A stretch of 64,000 nucleotides of DNA, taken from positions 1 through 64,000 of the forward strand of contig JAHYYJ010000007.1 of assembly GCA_019425015.1 (NCBI GenBank), given 5' to 3'. Below are positions 49,405-59,768 of the stretch, piece by piece. Under the pieces are notes generated by a model. It made no database searches, was not told the origin of the DNA, and saw nothing but the letters and a program-made list of their open reading frames with translations. The position numbers and the translations under genes were made by a program. Numbering within the stretch: position 1 is the first letter of the stretch; each line of letters begins with the position of its first letter. The DNA is from Collinsella sp. (GTDB taxonomy: Bacteria; Actinomycetota; Coriobacteriia; Coriobacteriales; Coriobacteriaceae).

Positions 49405-50282
49405 TTCGAAGCCCCTTTCAGCATGAGGCGCAGATAGTCGTCAATGGTTGCCCGATCGCAGGGAATCTCGGGGAAGGCCTCGAGCGTTTCGCGACGGTTG
49501 GGCACGAGCACGTCCACGCTATAGGCGTGGTGGGCGGCACGGGCACCTTCGACGCAAGCCATAAGCTCGGCGGCCTGTGCTTGGGTGCAGTGGGCGATGC
49601 CGGCGCGGTCGGTAATGTCCTCGCGCGGCAGATCAAACACAATCGAACCGTTATCGATGCAGATGATGCGGTCGGCGGCACGATCGAGGTCGGACGTAAT
49701 GTGGCTCGAGAGCAGCACGCTGTGCTGGCCGTCGGCGACAAAGGCAAGCAGCTCATCGAGCAGCTCCTCGCGTGCCATGGGATCGAGGCCCGCGGTGGCT
49801 TCGTCCAAAACGAGCAGCTTGGCATTGTGGCTGAGTGCACAGGCAAGCTGCAGTTTCATGCCCATGCCGCGGGAGAGGTCCTTGACCTTTGTCTTGGGAT
49901 CGAGGCCAAATCGGTTGATGAATCCGGCGAACGTTTCGCGGTCCCATGTGGGGTACGTCGGGCCTACGAGCGACTCGATCTGGCCTACCCTGAGCGTGGA
50001 GGGGAAGGGGCACGTGTCCAGGACAAGACCGACGCGGGAGCGTAGATGGCGTTGCGATTCATCGGGCGCGTCGGCGCCACAGCGCTGCCCAAACAGGTGC
50101 ACCTCGCCGGCATCGAGCTTTACAAGCCCAAGAGCGGCTCGAATCGTCGTTGTTTTGCCAGCACCGTTGGCACCAACAAAGCCGACAATCTGGCCAGGCT
50201 CCACGGCAAGCGTGACGTCACGCAGCGAAAAGCGGTCGCTTACAGTGCGTGAGATGCCTTTGAGTTCTAAAAGGTTTTGCAT
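49401..50282 (-). CDS. ABC transporter ATP-binding protein
   Basis: A 293-residue ATPase. Walker A FVGANGAGKTTTI (about 34-46), a weak Q loop, signature region DLSRGMGMKLQLACALS (LSRGM, about 132-148), Walker B LLVLDEATAGLDP (about 155-167) and H loop LLSSHITSDLD. The C-terminal 70 residues carry a DUF4162-like tail. Together with the permease gene, with which it overlaps by 4 bases, and the GntR gene 23 bases upstream, this is a YtrA-type operon. GAAAGG precedes the ATG. Confidence 0.87.
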   Translation of the reverse strand: MQNLLELKGISRTVSDRFSLRDVTLAVEPGQIVGFVGANGAGKTTTIRAALGLVKLDAGEVHLFGQRCGADAPDESQRHLRSRVGLVLDTCPFPSTLRVGQIESLVGPTYPTWDRETFAGFINRFGLDPKTKVKDLSRGMGMKLQLACALSHNAKLLVLDEATAGLDPMAREELLDELLAFVADGQHSVLLSSHITSDLDRAADRIICIDNGSIVFDLPREDITDRAGIAHCTQAQAAELMACVEGARAAHHAYSVDVLVPNRRETLEAFPEIPCDRATIDDYLRLMLKGASK

Positions 50283-50305
50283 GGTATAGCCTTTCTTGCA
50301 GATGG

Positions 50306-50686
50306 CTACTGCATGGTTTCGGGGGCTACCAGGTCGAGCATCTCGTGCAGTTTGTCGCGCGTGACGCCCAGGGTTTCGGCTTGGCTCGCCGCTTTCGCAA
50401 GCAACTCTTCGATATGGCAGAGCTGACTTTCGCGCAAGAGTTCTTGGTTGCCCTCGGCGACAAAGCAGCCTTTGCCTTGCACGGTGCAGATAAACCCGAG
50501 CTGCTCCAGGTCGGCGTAGGCCCGCTTGGTGGTGATGACGCTCACGCCAAGATCGCTCGCGAGTGCACGGATGCTGGGGAGTTTGGCTCCCGCAGCGAGT
50601 GCGCCCGAAAGGATCTGAGCTTTGACCTGCGAGGATATTTGCTCGTAGATGGGCTTGTCGCTCGAATTGGATAGGATGATGTCCAC
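50306..50686 (-). CDS. GntR-family regulator, YtrA subfamily
   Basis: A 126-residue repressor. The winged helix PIYEQISSQVKAQILSGALA then KLPSIRALASDLGVSVITTK and AYADLEQLGFICTVQGKGCF covers about 12-80; only a short helical dimerisation tail follows, as is typical for YtrA proteins that control the ABC genes downstream. It has no ligand domain. GGAGC lies before the ATG. Confidence 0.87.
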   Translation of the reverse strand: MDIILSNSSDKPIYEQISSQVKAQILSGALAAGAKLPSIRALASDLGVSVITTKRAYADLEQLGFICTVQGKGCFVAEGNQELLRESQLCHIEELLAKAASQAETLGVTRDKLHEMLDLVAPETMQ

Positions 50687-50713
50687 AGCGGCTCCTTAGC
50701 TGATGGGCTACAC

Positions 50714-50757
50714 GTGTATATAACCGGTAAGCACAGTATATATACACTATATACAGT
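50714..50757. promoter_or_regulatory. Operator and promoter region of the YtrA-type operon
   Basis: GTGTATATA (50714-50722) faces TATATACAC (50739-50747), and a second TATATACAG-like half site follows to 50756. YtrA regulators bind GTGTA/TACAC inverted repeats, so this is the likely autoregulatory operator; TATATA boxes inside it can serve as the -10 element. Regulator binding is an inference. Confidence 0.55.
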
Positions 50758-50797
50758 TATGCAAGAGGTAAATAGGGATTGTCCGCTCGTTCGTTCA

Positions 50798-51093
50798 TCT
50801 CAATCTGTAACATCTGGAACCGATTTGGACGGCTACCTGTTACAGATTGAGATTTTGCTGGCGGGCCCCACCTGGTTGTCTCAATCTGTAACAACTGGAG
50901 AAGATTTTGGCTGCTAGATGTTATAGATCGAGACATTGGCCACCCGTCTATCCTTATATCTCAATCTGTAACAGATGGACCCGTTTTGAGTGGCCAGATG
51001 TTACAGATCGAGATCTTTCTGGGACGTCCACCTGTTTGTCTAAATCTGTAACAGGTAGAGGTTCAAAAACCGTCTAGATGTTACAGATCGAGA
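50798..51093. repeat. Regular array of alternating inverted 15-bp motifs
   Basis: TCTCAATCTGTAACA starts at 50798, 50879, 50959 and 51039 (last copy one base different), and its complement TGTTACAGATCGAGA (two copies with one or two changes) starts at 50838, 50919, 50999 and 51079. So eight motifs alternate in direction at a 40-41 base pitch with variable 25-26 base spacers. Each pair can form a 55-base hairpin; the whole repeats with an 80-base period. It fills the gap between the GntR operon and prfC. It is not a CRISPR array because repeats alternate in orientation and spacers resemble each other. Confidence 0.85.
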
Positions 51094-51238
51094 CGAACTG
51101 CTGCGGAGTGCCGCCATCGACTGCTACCCTGGGTCCCAACTGATGAATTTGTCCTGATAGGTGCCCTGCTGCAGCATTTCGCGGCTACAATAGTGCGGTT
51201 ACATCGACGTAATGCACTCAATGCAAGAAAGGATCCGC

Positions 51239-52852
<1,614 letters not shown>

Positions 52853-52858
52853 CGCATC

Positions 52859-52888
52859 GGCGCGGTGGCCCTGCGGGGCTGCCGCGCC
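52859..52888 (+). terminator. Hairpin after prfC
   Basis: GGCGCGG pairs with CCGCGCC, with an inner CCC/GGG helix; ATTTGCTT follows. Probably a terminator. Confidence 0.5.
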
Positions 52889-53008
52889 ATTTGCTTGCCT
52901 GATGCCGCGTGAGCGGCTATCATACCCACCGTCGTCTCAAGACCGGGGCGTCCGAGCAGTTCGGGTCCGATATCCTGCTCGTTAAACCTAAAACCAAAGG
53001 AGTACATA

Positions 53009-53731
53009 ATGATCAAGAAGGTCATGGAGGACTACAAGGTCCTGTTGCGGAGCATTCCCGCGGCAACGGTTTCGCTGTTTTTCGTGAGCGTCATCATGAT
53101 GAACCTGCTGGCCAACAAAGAGCTCATCAGCCTGCCGTATCTGGCACTCGATTGCGGCTTTGTGGTGAGCTGGGTTTCGTTTTTGTGCCAGGACATGATC
53201 TGTAAGCGCTTTGGCGCCAAGGCATCCATCAAAATCTCTATCCTCGCGCTGCTGGTCAACCTGGCCGTGAGCCTGTGCTTTTGGGCATGCTCGCTCACGC
53301 CCGGTATGTGGGGCGCCTACTACGACACGGGCATGATCGAGGTTAACACTGCCCTTAACGCTACCATCGGTGGCACCTGGTACGTGGTGCTGGGCTCTTC
53401 GCTGGCGATGCTCGTCTCTGCCGTGGTTAACTCCACGCTCAACCAGTCGCTCGGCCGCATGCTCAAAAAGAATAATTTTGCGAGCTTTGCCTTCCGCTCC
53501 TATGTGTCCACGGGTGTTGGCCAGTTTATCGACAACCTGGTCTTTGCCATTGTGGTGAGCCACACGTTCTTTGGTTGGACCTGGGTGCAGGTCCTTATGT
53601 GTTCGCTGACCGGCGCTGTCGCCGAGCTGCTGTGCGAGGTCTTCCTGAGCCCCGTGGGCTACAAGGTCGTGCGCGGCTGGGAGCGCGAGAATGTGGGTTC
53701 CGAGTACCTCGAGCGCCACGCAACCGCCTAA
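53009..53731 (+). CDS. VUT-family (YhhQ-like) transporter
   Basis: A 240-residue protein with six to seven membrane helices, of the vitamin uptake/queuosine-precursor transporter family: VSFLCQDMICKRFGAKASIK, then STLNQSLGRMLKKNN, the FRSYVSTGVGQFIDNLVFAI motif and LSPVGYKVV end. It probably takes up queuine, preQ1 or a related precursor. AAAGGAG lies five bases before the ATG. It is 9 bases before the SDR gene and likely co-transcribed. Upstream no riboswitch could be supported. Confidence 0.82.
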   Translation: MIKKVMEDYKVLLRSIPAATVSLFFVSVIMMNLLANKELISLPYLALDCGFVVSWVSFLCQDMICKRFGAKASIKISILALLVNLAVSLCFWACSLTPGMWGAYYDTGMIEVNTALNATIGGTWYVVLGSSLAMLVSAVVNSTLNQSLGRMLKKNNFASFAFRSYVSTGVGQFIDNLVFAIVVSHTFFGWTWVQVLMCSLTGAVAELLCEVFLSPVGYKVVRGWERENVGSEYLERHATA

Positions 53732-53740
53732 GGAGCAAGT

Positions 53741-54421
53741 ATGCGGGTTTTGATCACGGGCGCTTCGGGCGGTATCGGAGCCGCGTGCGTGCAGCGCTTT
53801 TTGGACGAGGGCCACGAGGTCGTGGGCTTTGATCTGCTGCCGGCGGCGATCGAACACGAGCGCTACCGCCATCTGATCGTTGATGTCCGCGAGCCTGACT
53901 CGTTTCCAGGCGACCTTGAACCCCAGGTAATCGTGAACGTTGCTGGTACGCAGGATTCGGCCGACGATATTGCTGCCAACCTGCGTGGCACCATCAACGT
54001 GACCGAGCACTACGCCTTTGTGGGGGAGGGGCTTGCCGCCAAGCCGACACTGGCTATCAAATCCGTGGTCAATGTGGGGTCGGCGAGCGGACATACGGGA
54101 TCGGAGTTTCCTGCCTATGCTGCCAGCAAGGGCGGCGTTATCGCCTACACCAAGAACCTTGCAAACCGCCTGGCACCGCAGGCCATCGCCAACAGTGTGG
54201 ACCCGGGCGGCGTTATCACGCCGCTCAACCGTTGCGTGATGGAAGACGAACACCTGTGGAACCAGATTATGGAGCTCACGCCGCTTAAACGCTGGGCCAC
54301 CGCCCAAGAGATCGCCGAGTGGATCTACTTTGTGGGCGTGACCAACCGGTTTATGACCGGGCAGAGCCTGCTGATCGATGGCGGCGAGGCCGGCCGCACA
54401 CAATTTATTTGGCCCGAATAG
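53741..54421 (+). CDS. Short-chain dehydrogenase/reductase
   Basis: A 226-residue Rossmann-fold enzyme: TGASGGIGAACVQ (cofactor loop, about 6-18), NVAGT (about 66-70), a catalytic Ser in VNVGSASGH, and YAASKGG (Tyr and Lys). It ends with the usual GGEAGRTQFIW. NADP(H) use cannot be told from the short acidic segment FDLLPA after strand 2, which favours NAD. Substrate unknown; follows the VUT gene in one operon. Confidence 0.85.
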   Translation: MRVLITGASGGIGAACVQRFLDEGHEVVGFDLLPAAIEHERYRHLIVDVREPDSFPGDLEPQVIVNVAGTQDSADDIAANLRGTINVTEHYAFVGEGLAAKPTLAIKSVVNVGSASGHTGSEFPAYAASKGGVIAYTKNLANRLAPQAIANSVDPGGVITPLNRCVMEDEHLWNQIMELTPLKRWATAQEIAEWIYFVGVTNRFMTGQSLLIDGGEAGRTQFIWPE

Positions 54422-54422
54422 G

Positions 54423-54456
54423 AAACGCGCCCGATGGAAAGCCGTCGGGCGCGTTT
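54423..54456. terminator. Bidirectional terminator between SDR and ung
   Basis: AAACGCGCCCGA pairs with TCGGGCGCGTTT around ten bases, with TT after it on the plus strand and AA-flanks on the minus strand; it lies between the ends of two convergent genes. Confidence 0.8.
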
Positions 54457-54471
54457 TTGATGTATCGATTT

Positions 54472-55197
54472 TTAGCTGAGGCAAGTCCAGTTGACGGGGG
54501 TCGAGCCGTGCTGTTCGAGTAGCCGATTGGCAGCGGAGAAGGGGCGCGACCCCATAAAAGCGGGGAGTTCTGCCGTGGCACGGTTGGCCGAAAGCGGCGA
54601 GGGGTGCGTAGAGGCCAGGCAGAACTTGCCGGTTGCTTTGCCCGCGCCGATTGCGGCGAGCTTGCCTTCGACCATCTGCTGGGCAAAGCGACCCCATGCC
54701 AAAAAGACTACCGGCTGGGGCAGCTGGCAGCAGCGTTCGATAACGTAGTCGGTCAGGGTGCTCCAGCCCAGTTTGGCGTGCGAGTTCGCGGCATGCTCGC
54801 GCACGGTGAGCGTGGTGTTGAGGAGCAGGACGCCCTGTTGTGCCCATGGTGTTAGGTCTCCCGTGGCGGGAATGGGGCAACCCAGATCGGCTTTGAGTTC
54901 CTTATAGATGTTGCGCAGGCTCGGCGGCAACTTGGTTTGCGTTGCGGGGACCGAGAACGACAGTCCCATGGCCTGATTGGGACCGTGATAAGGGTCCTGA
55001 CCCAAGATGACAACTTTGACCTGGTCGGCCGGCGTGTAGGCGAGGGCATTGAGGATGTCGTCTTGTGCCGGGTAGATAGTCTGCTCGGCACGCAAAAGGG
55101 CGATGCGCTCGAGCAGCTGGTTCGTAGTGTCACGTACCGGCTGCGGCGCATCGCCCAACCAAGTTGCTATGTTGTGGTCGCGGGTTGCGGTGTCCAT
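54472..55197 (-). CDS. ung: Uracil-DNA glycosylase
   Basis: A 241-residue family 1 UDG that removes uracil from DNA. The water-activating loop GQDPYHGPNQAMG (Asp about 66), SLRNIYKEL, the GVLLLNTTLTV strand, the LTDYVIERC region and the Leu-intercalation loop HPSPLSANR are all present. It ends after the family C-terminal helix. AGGAG lies six bases before the ATG. Confidence 0.9.
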   Translation of the reverse strand: MDTATRDHNIATWLGDAPQPVRDTTNQLLERIALLRAEQTIYPAQDDILNALAYTPADQVKVVILGQDPYHGPNQAMGLSFSVPATQTKLPPSLRNIYKELKADLGCPIPATGDLTPWAQQGVLLLNTTLTVREHAANSHAKLGWSTLTDYVIERCCQLPQPVVFLAWGRFAQQMVEGKLAAIGAGKATGKFCLASTHPSPLSANRATAELPAFMGSRPFSAANRLLEQHGSTPVNWTCLS

Positions 55198-55285
55198 GGG
55201 GCTCCTTTATGGTAGATGCTCTGTTGGCATCTATTGTAAAGGCGCACCGGTTGCCTTTATGACACGGCTGTATGAAGAACGGGGT

Positions 55286-56188
55286 CTACGAGACGCGCTC
55301 GGGCGCTCCTGCCATACGGGTCTGTCCATGTGCACGGAGGCGCGGAAGCTCGACGGTTGCCACCATGACGCCGGTGAGGATGAGGGTGGCGCCAAAGAAG
55401 GCGATGGGGTTCAGGACCTCGCCGACCAGGAAGAACGAAAAGACGGCAGAGCAGACCGGCTCGAGCGAGAAAGCGAAGCCGGTGGTCTCGGCAGGCACGT
55501 GGGGCTGCACGAGCGTCTGGGTGATAAAGCCGTAGGCAGAGCAGATGAGCGCGAGGGCAACGACGAGCACGATCTCGCTGGGCGTACTGGGAAGCGTGAA
55601 GCCGCCAAAGGCGCATGCGGCGATGCCCGAGAACAGGCCGCCGAAGCCCAGCTGCCAAACGCCCAGGGACAGCGGATCGACTTCTTCGACAAAGCGCTTG
55701 GCCACGATAATGTGGCCGGCATAGACAAAAGCGGAGAGCAGCATGATGAGCGCGCCCGGGTTCAGGCTGGTGAAGTCGGCGCCCGAGAGCAGCAACATAC
55801 CGCAGGTGACGATGGCGGTGCCGACGAGCACTTTGCGCTCGGGGGCACGACGCAGCAGGGCGGCGTTGGCAAACGGCACGATCACGACCGTCAGGCTCTG
55901 CAAAAAGCCGGCGGTGGAGGCGGAGGTGAGGCTGGAGCCCAGGCACATGCAGGTGAGTTCGGTTGCCATAATGGCGCCGATGATGGCAGCGCGGACCATA
56001 AGGTCGCGGTTGATGCGGAAAGCGCGCTTGTGGAAGAGCAGCAGGCAAGCCACAAAGGCGATGATGCAGCGCAGCGCAACGATGCTCGTGGCGTTCATAC
56101 TGTCCATGCCGATCTTCATGAGGGGGTACGAAAAGCCCCATGCGACGGGAACGGAAAATGAGAGCGCGATTGCTTTTTTGCGATCCAT
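55286..56188 (-). CDS. EamA/DMT-family transporter
   Basis: A 300-residue, ten-helix carrier of the drug/metabolite transporter superfamily with two EamA halves (AWGFSYPLMKIGMDSMNATS at the first start, LIMLLSAFVYAGHIIVAKRF at the second). TSASTAGFLQSLTVVIVPF and LEPVCSAVFSFFLVGEVLNP are the classical EamA signature regions. Substrate unknown. It is divergent from a LysR gene, which likely controls it. AGGAG lies seven bases before the ATG. Confidence 0.85.
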   Translation of the reverse strand: MDRKKAIALSFSVPVAWGFSYPLMKIGMDSMNATSIVALRCIIAFVACLLLFHKRAFRINRDLMVRAAIIGAIMATELTCMCLGSSLTSASTAGFLQSLTVVIVPFANAALLRRAPERKVLVGTAIVTCGMLLLSGADFTSLNPGALIMLLSAFVYAGHIIVAKRFVEEVDPLSLGVWQLGFGGLFSGIAACAFGGFTLPSTPSEIVLVVALALICSAYGFITQTLVQPHVPAETTGFAFSLEPVCSAVFSFFLVGEVLNPIAFFGATLILTGVMVATVELPRLRAHGQTRMAGAPERVS

Positions 56189-56346
56189 GGGACTCCTTTT
56201 GTTACAGAACGGTTTCGTAAAAAGGATTCTGCTCCCAGATGTGGATGTAGTAAAGCGAATGTATCTTCAGTATGATTAAGAAATGCTAATGTCATTAGGA
56301 AAAGCGCTGGCAAAACGTTTTACGGCTGCATTGATGTGGAGGCACG

Positions 56347-57213
56347 ATGGCATCGCGGTATCAGATTGTTTGTATGGTGGTCGATCGCGGCAGTCTTAAG
56401 GGCGCGGCGGACGAGTTGGGCTATACGCAAAGTGCGGTGAGCCAGGCCGTCAAGGCGCTCGAGCGCGAGCTGGGCACCACGCTTATCGAGCGCGGAAAGC
56501 AGGGCGTTTCGCTTACGCGCGATGGCAAGCAGTATCTGCCGTACCTGCGCCAGATTGTGACCGCCGAGGCCGAGCTCGAGGGCAAGCGCCAGGAGCTGCT
56601 GGGGCTTTCGTCGACCGATATTCGCATCGCGACGTTTACCAACGTGAGCCGTACCGTGCTGCCGCGTGTGATCCGCGACTTTGGTACGCTGCACCCGGGC
56701 GTACGCTTTACCCTCAAGCAGGGCGATTACACGCGCAACGCTCAGTGGGTGCACGACGGCGTGGTGGATTTTTGCTTTACGGCGCGCGGGTTTACCGCAG
56801 GCCTCGAGAAGCGTGTGGTCTATCACGACGAGTTGGTGGCGCTGCTGCCGGCTGCGCATCCGCTGGCGGCAAAGGAAAAGGTGACGCTCGCCGACCTGGC
56901 GTCCGAGCCCTTTGTGCTGCTGGATGAGGGCGAACAGAGCCTGGTGCTCGATGCATTTGCGACACATGGGCTGTCGCCGCACGTGACGAGTGAGGTGACT
57001 GACGACTACACCATCATGGCGATGGTGGAGGAGGGCCTAGGCGTGAGCATGCTCTACCGTCGTACTGTGGAGGGCATGCGAGCCGATATTCGTGTGCGAC
57101 CCATCGTGCATGCTCCCTCGCGCGACGTAGTGGCAGCTTGGCGCAGCTGGGATACCATGCCTATCGCCACGAGGCGCTTTATCGACTATATGAGCTCGCA
57201 TATTGTCAATTAA
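56347..57213 (+). CDS. LysR-family transcriptional regulator
   Basis: A 288-residue regulator. The N-terminal helix-turn-helix (about 3-60) has RGSLKGAADELGYTQSAVSQ with VKALERELGTTLI; the C-terminal periplasmic-binding-like co-inducer domain (about 90-285) has the usual FGTLHPGVRF and GLGVSMLYRR stretches. It is divergent from the EamA carrier at 55286-56188, separated by 158 bases, the typical arrangement for LysR control of an exporter. GAGG lies five bases before the ATG. Confidence 0.87.
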   Translation: MASRYQIVCMVVDRGSLKGAADELGYTQSAVSQAVKALERELGTTLIERGKQGVSLTRDGKQYLPYLRQIVTAEAELEGKRQELLGLSSTDIRIATFTNVSRTVLPRVIRDFGTLHPGVRFTLKQGDYTRNAQWVHDGVVDFCFTARGFTAGLEKRVVYHDELVALLPAAHPLAAKEKVTLADLASEPFVLLDEGEQSLVLDAFATHGLSPHVTSEVTDDYTIMAMVEEGLGVSMLYRRTVEGMRADIRVRPIVHAPSRDVVAAWRSWDTMPIATRRFIDYMSSHIVN

Positions 57214-57240
57214 TGACTGGCGTGGCGTTGAGTGCGGTGT

Positions 57241-58623
57241 CTAGCGGGCTGTCGCTTTGGCTTGGGTGGCGCGATAGGTGCGTGCCGGGTGGCAAAGTAG
57301 TACCGCCACGACCATAAAGAACGCCGTGGTGCCCAGGCTGATGGGGTAGACCATCATGATGTTCGCAAAGGTGCGGAAGTGCGGGAACACGCAGAACACC
57401 CAATAGAAGCGGATGCCGCAGACGCAGATCATGGTGATGAGGGCGGGCGTGAGCGAGATACCAAAGCCGCGTAGGTAGCCGGACATGTTTTCGTAGAACA
57501 TGCTAAAGGCGTACGCCGGGAAGATCGAACACACGCGGATATAGCCGATCGAGACGATGTTGGGATCGCTGTTGAACAGCGACAAGATCTCGCGCCCCAG
57601 GCCGACAATGACGACAATCGTGGTGAGTGCAACGATACCGCCTTCGACCAGGCAGACCTTGAGCGTTTTGGTGCAGCGGTCGATCTGGCGGGCACCGTGG
57701 TTTTGTCCCACAAAGGTGGTGCAAGCCTGGCTAAAGCTGTTGAGCAGGTTGTAGCATACGTACTCCAAGCTCATAGCGGCGCTCGATGCCGCCATGACCT
57801 CGGTGCCCAGGCTGTTGATAGCAGACTGGATGATGATGTTGGCGACGGCAAAGACGGCGCTCTGGATGCCGGCGGGCAGGCCGATCTTGACGATGCGCTT
57901 GAGGGCGACGGGGTCGATAGCCAGGTCGCGCGGGGTGACGCGGACGACGGAGTCGGTCTTGAGCAGGCGGATAAAGAGCGTAGCGGCGCTGACGGTGTAG
58001 GCGATGGCGGTGGCGATGGCGACGCCCGCGACGCCCCAGTGGAGTACGGGGACAAAGATGAGGTCCAGGCCAATGTTGAGGACGGTGGACACGGCAAGCG
58101 CCTGCAGCGGCATGCGGGTGATGCCGACGGAGCGGAAGATCGCGGCCTCAAAGTTGTAAAGCAAGATCGAGGGCATGCTGAGCAAAAAGACGCGTAGGTA
58201 GAGCGAAGCGAGCGGCATGGTTTCGGCGGGAACGTTGAGCGCGGCGAGCATGGGCTCGGCAAAGATCTCGCCCAGTGCGATGACGACAAAGCCCACAAGT
58301 GCCATAAGAATCGAGGTATGGACGGCGCGTTTGACCATGTTCTGATCGTTGCGGCCGATAGCGTTGGCGATGACCACGTTGGAGCCAAGCGACATGCCAA
58401 TAAACAGGTTGAGCATAAGACTGGTAAGCGGAACATTGGAGCCGACCGCCGCCATGGCGAGGGTTCCCTGGTCGCCCGAGAAGTTACCGATGATGACCGT
58501 GGCGATGAGGTTCGACAGTTGCTCCAAGATGCTCGTGGCGGCCACAGGGAAGGCGAACAGGGGAACATTGCGCCACAGCGATCCGGTGGTCATGTCAATG
58601 TGCTTAGATACGGTGTCAGCCAT
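57241..58623 (-). CDS. MATE-family efflux transporter
   Basis: A 460-residue, 12-helix antiporter. The N-terminus MTTGSLWRNVPLFAFPVAAT and TVIIGNFSGDQGTLAMAAVG are MATE hallmarks; the second half starts near IVKIGLPAGIQSAVFAVAN with TFVGQNHGARQIDRC, and GVAGVAIATAIAYTV follows the N half. It exports drugs or metabolites with Na+ or H+. It lies alone on the minus strand. Confidence 0.87.
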   Translation of the reverse strand: MADTVSKHIDMTTGSLWRNVPLFAFPVAATSILEQLSNLIATVIIGNFSGDQGTLAMAAVGSNVPLTSLMLNLFIGMSLGSNVVIANAIGRNDQNMVKRAVHTSILMALVGFVVIALGEIFAEPMLAALNVPAETMPLASLYLRVFLLSMPSILLYNFEAAIFRSVGITRMPLQALAVSTVLNIGLDLIFVPVLHWGVAGVAIATAIAYTVSAATLFIRLLKTDSVVRVTPRDLAIDPVALKRIVKIGLPAGIQSAVFAVANIIIQSAINSLGTEVMAASSAAMSLEYVCYNLLNSFSQACTTFVGQNHGARQIDRCTKTLKVCLVEGGIVALTTIVVIVGLGREILSLFNSDPNIVSIGYIRVCSIFPAYAFSMFYENMSGYLRGFGISLTPALITMICVCGIRFYWVFCVFPHFRTFANIMMVYPISLGTTAFFMVVAVLLCHPARTYRATQAKATAR

Positions 58624-58814
58624 ACGCTCTCAATCTCTAACATGCTCTTTTGTGCTTATTTGCGCAGACGATGATACTCCTAATGCAACCAGTCGGCACT
58701 TAGGGACGTTCCTTTTCTGCCGGCAGCTGGGGACACTCCTTATCTCTTCTATGACTAGGTGGGGAAGGCGTGCGACAATGGTGGGCGTTGTGTTGTTCGC
58801 GCTAAGGAGTTGCC

Positions 58815-59630
58815 ATGTTGTTGTGTCCCGTTTGCCATGAGCCGTTGGTGGACGACGAACGCGGTGCTGCGTGTGCGGGCGGACACCGGTTTGACCGCGC
58901 GCGCGAGGGCTATCTGTACCTACTGCGCTCGTCCAAGAGCGGTGACTCCATGGGCGATCCCAAGTCGCAGGCACGCAGCCGTCGTGACTTTCTGAACCGT
59001 GGATACTACGCGCCGTTGCGCGATGCGATGGTCGAGCTGGTGCGCGAGCGGGCGGCAGAGCGCGCTGCGTCTACGAACGGCTCCATGACGTTGCTCGATA
59101 TTTGCTGCGGCGAGGGCTATTACACCAGCGCCATGGGCGCGGTGCCGGGCGTGGGTGCTTACGGTTTCGACCTGGGCAAAGAGATGGTGCGCCTTGCCGC
59201 CAAGCGCGGCGATGCGACCTATTTTGTGGCCAACATGAAGGATATCCCCGTGGCCGATGGCGCCTTCGATATGGTGACCGAGCTCTTTGCTCCCTTTAAC
59301 GAGCGCGAGTTTGCCCGCGTGCTGGCACCCGAAGGTTCGCTCTACACCGTGGTGCCAGGCGCCCGTCATCTGTTTGGGCTCAAGGAGGTACTCTACGACA
59401 CGCCATATCTCAATGACGAGAAACTGCCGAAGACTACTGAACTCGAGTTAGTCGGAACGCAGCGGGTGTCTGCGAATATTACGCTTCAGACCCAGGACGA
59501 CATCGAGGCGGTGTTCCAGATGACGCCGTACTACTACCGCACGCGCCCTGCCGACAAAGAGCGCCTGGCAAACCTGGACACCCTTCAAACCGACATCGAC
59601 TTCATCATCGCCGAGTACCGCCACGGCTAA
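58815..59630 (+). CDS. rlmA: 23S rRNA (guanine-N1) methyltransferase, RlmA family
   Basis: A 271-residue methyltransferase. The N-terminal zinc finger LCPVCHEPLVDDERGAACAG then HRFDRAREGYLYLL is diagnostic of the RlmA family, followed by the GDPKSQARSRRDFLNRGYYA segment. The SAM domain has LLDICCGEGYYTSAM, GFDLGKEMVRLAAKR and FAPFNEREFARVLAPEGSLY. It methylates G745 or G748 of 23S rRNA; the RlmA-II branch gives tylosin or mycinamicin resistance. The exact position is not decided by sequence here. Confidence 0.88.
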   Translation: MLLCPVCHEPLVDDERGAACAGGHRFDRAREGYLYLLRSSKSGDSMGDPKSQARSRRDFLNRGYYAPLRDAMVELVRERAAERAASTNGSMTLLDICCGEGYYTSAMGAVPGVGAYGFDLGKEMVRLAAKRGDATYFVANMKDIPVADGAFDMVTELFAPFNEREFARVLAPEGSLYTVVPGARHLFGLKEVLYDTPYLNDEKLPKTTELELVGTQRVSANITLQTQDDIEAVFQMTPYYYRTRPADKERLANLDTLQTDIDFIIAEYRHG

Positions 59631-59631
59631 C

Positions 59632-59668
59632 AACCTGCCAAAAAGGGACAGGTTTATTTTGGTAGGTT
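59632..59668. repeat. AACCTGCCAAAA hairpin after rlmA
   Basis: AACCTGCCAAAA (59632-59643) pairs with TTTTGGTAGGTT (59657-59668) with one G-T mismatch; the loop is AGGGACAGGTTTA. It may be a small dispersed element similar to the other hairpins. Confidence 0.55.
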
Positions 59669-59684
59669 TTATCTGGGCAAACGT

Positions 59685-59722
59685 AAAGGGCCGACCGCGT
59701 TGCTACGCGATCGGCCCTTTTT
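59685..59722. terminator. Rho-independent terminator between rlmA and the next gene
   Basis: AAAGGGCCGACCGCG pairs with CGCGATCGGCCCTTT around TTGCTA, followed by TTATT; convergent genes on both sides. Confidence 0.8.
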
Positions 59723-59768
59723 ATTGGCGTATATACCAGAGTCGCTGAGCGATTGACACGGATGCGGC

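Noticed and set aside
50798..51093. CRISPR array
   Set aside because: The repeats alternate in orientation, are only 15 bp long, the spacers resemble each other, and no cas gene is nearby.
52889..53008. preQ1 or other riboswitch before the VUT transporter
   Set aside because: A GAGCAG/CTGCTC stem followed by an A-rich tail before the ribosome site is suggestive, but none of the known preQ1 consensus patterns could be matched by eye.
52988..54880. 630-codon minus-strand frame
   Set aside because: It is antisense to the VUT and SDR genes, which have clear family motifs and ribosome sites.
58690..58760. GGGACGTTCCTT segment before rlmA as a full hairpin element
   Set aside because: Only one arm-like piece is visible and its complement is missing, so it is at most a relic of the GGGGACGTTCTT family.
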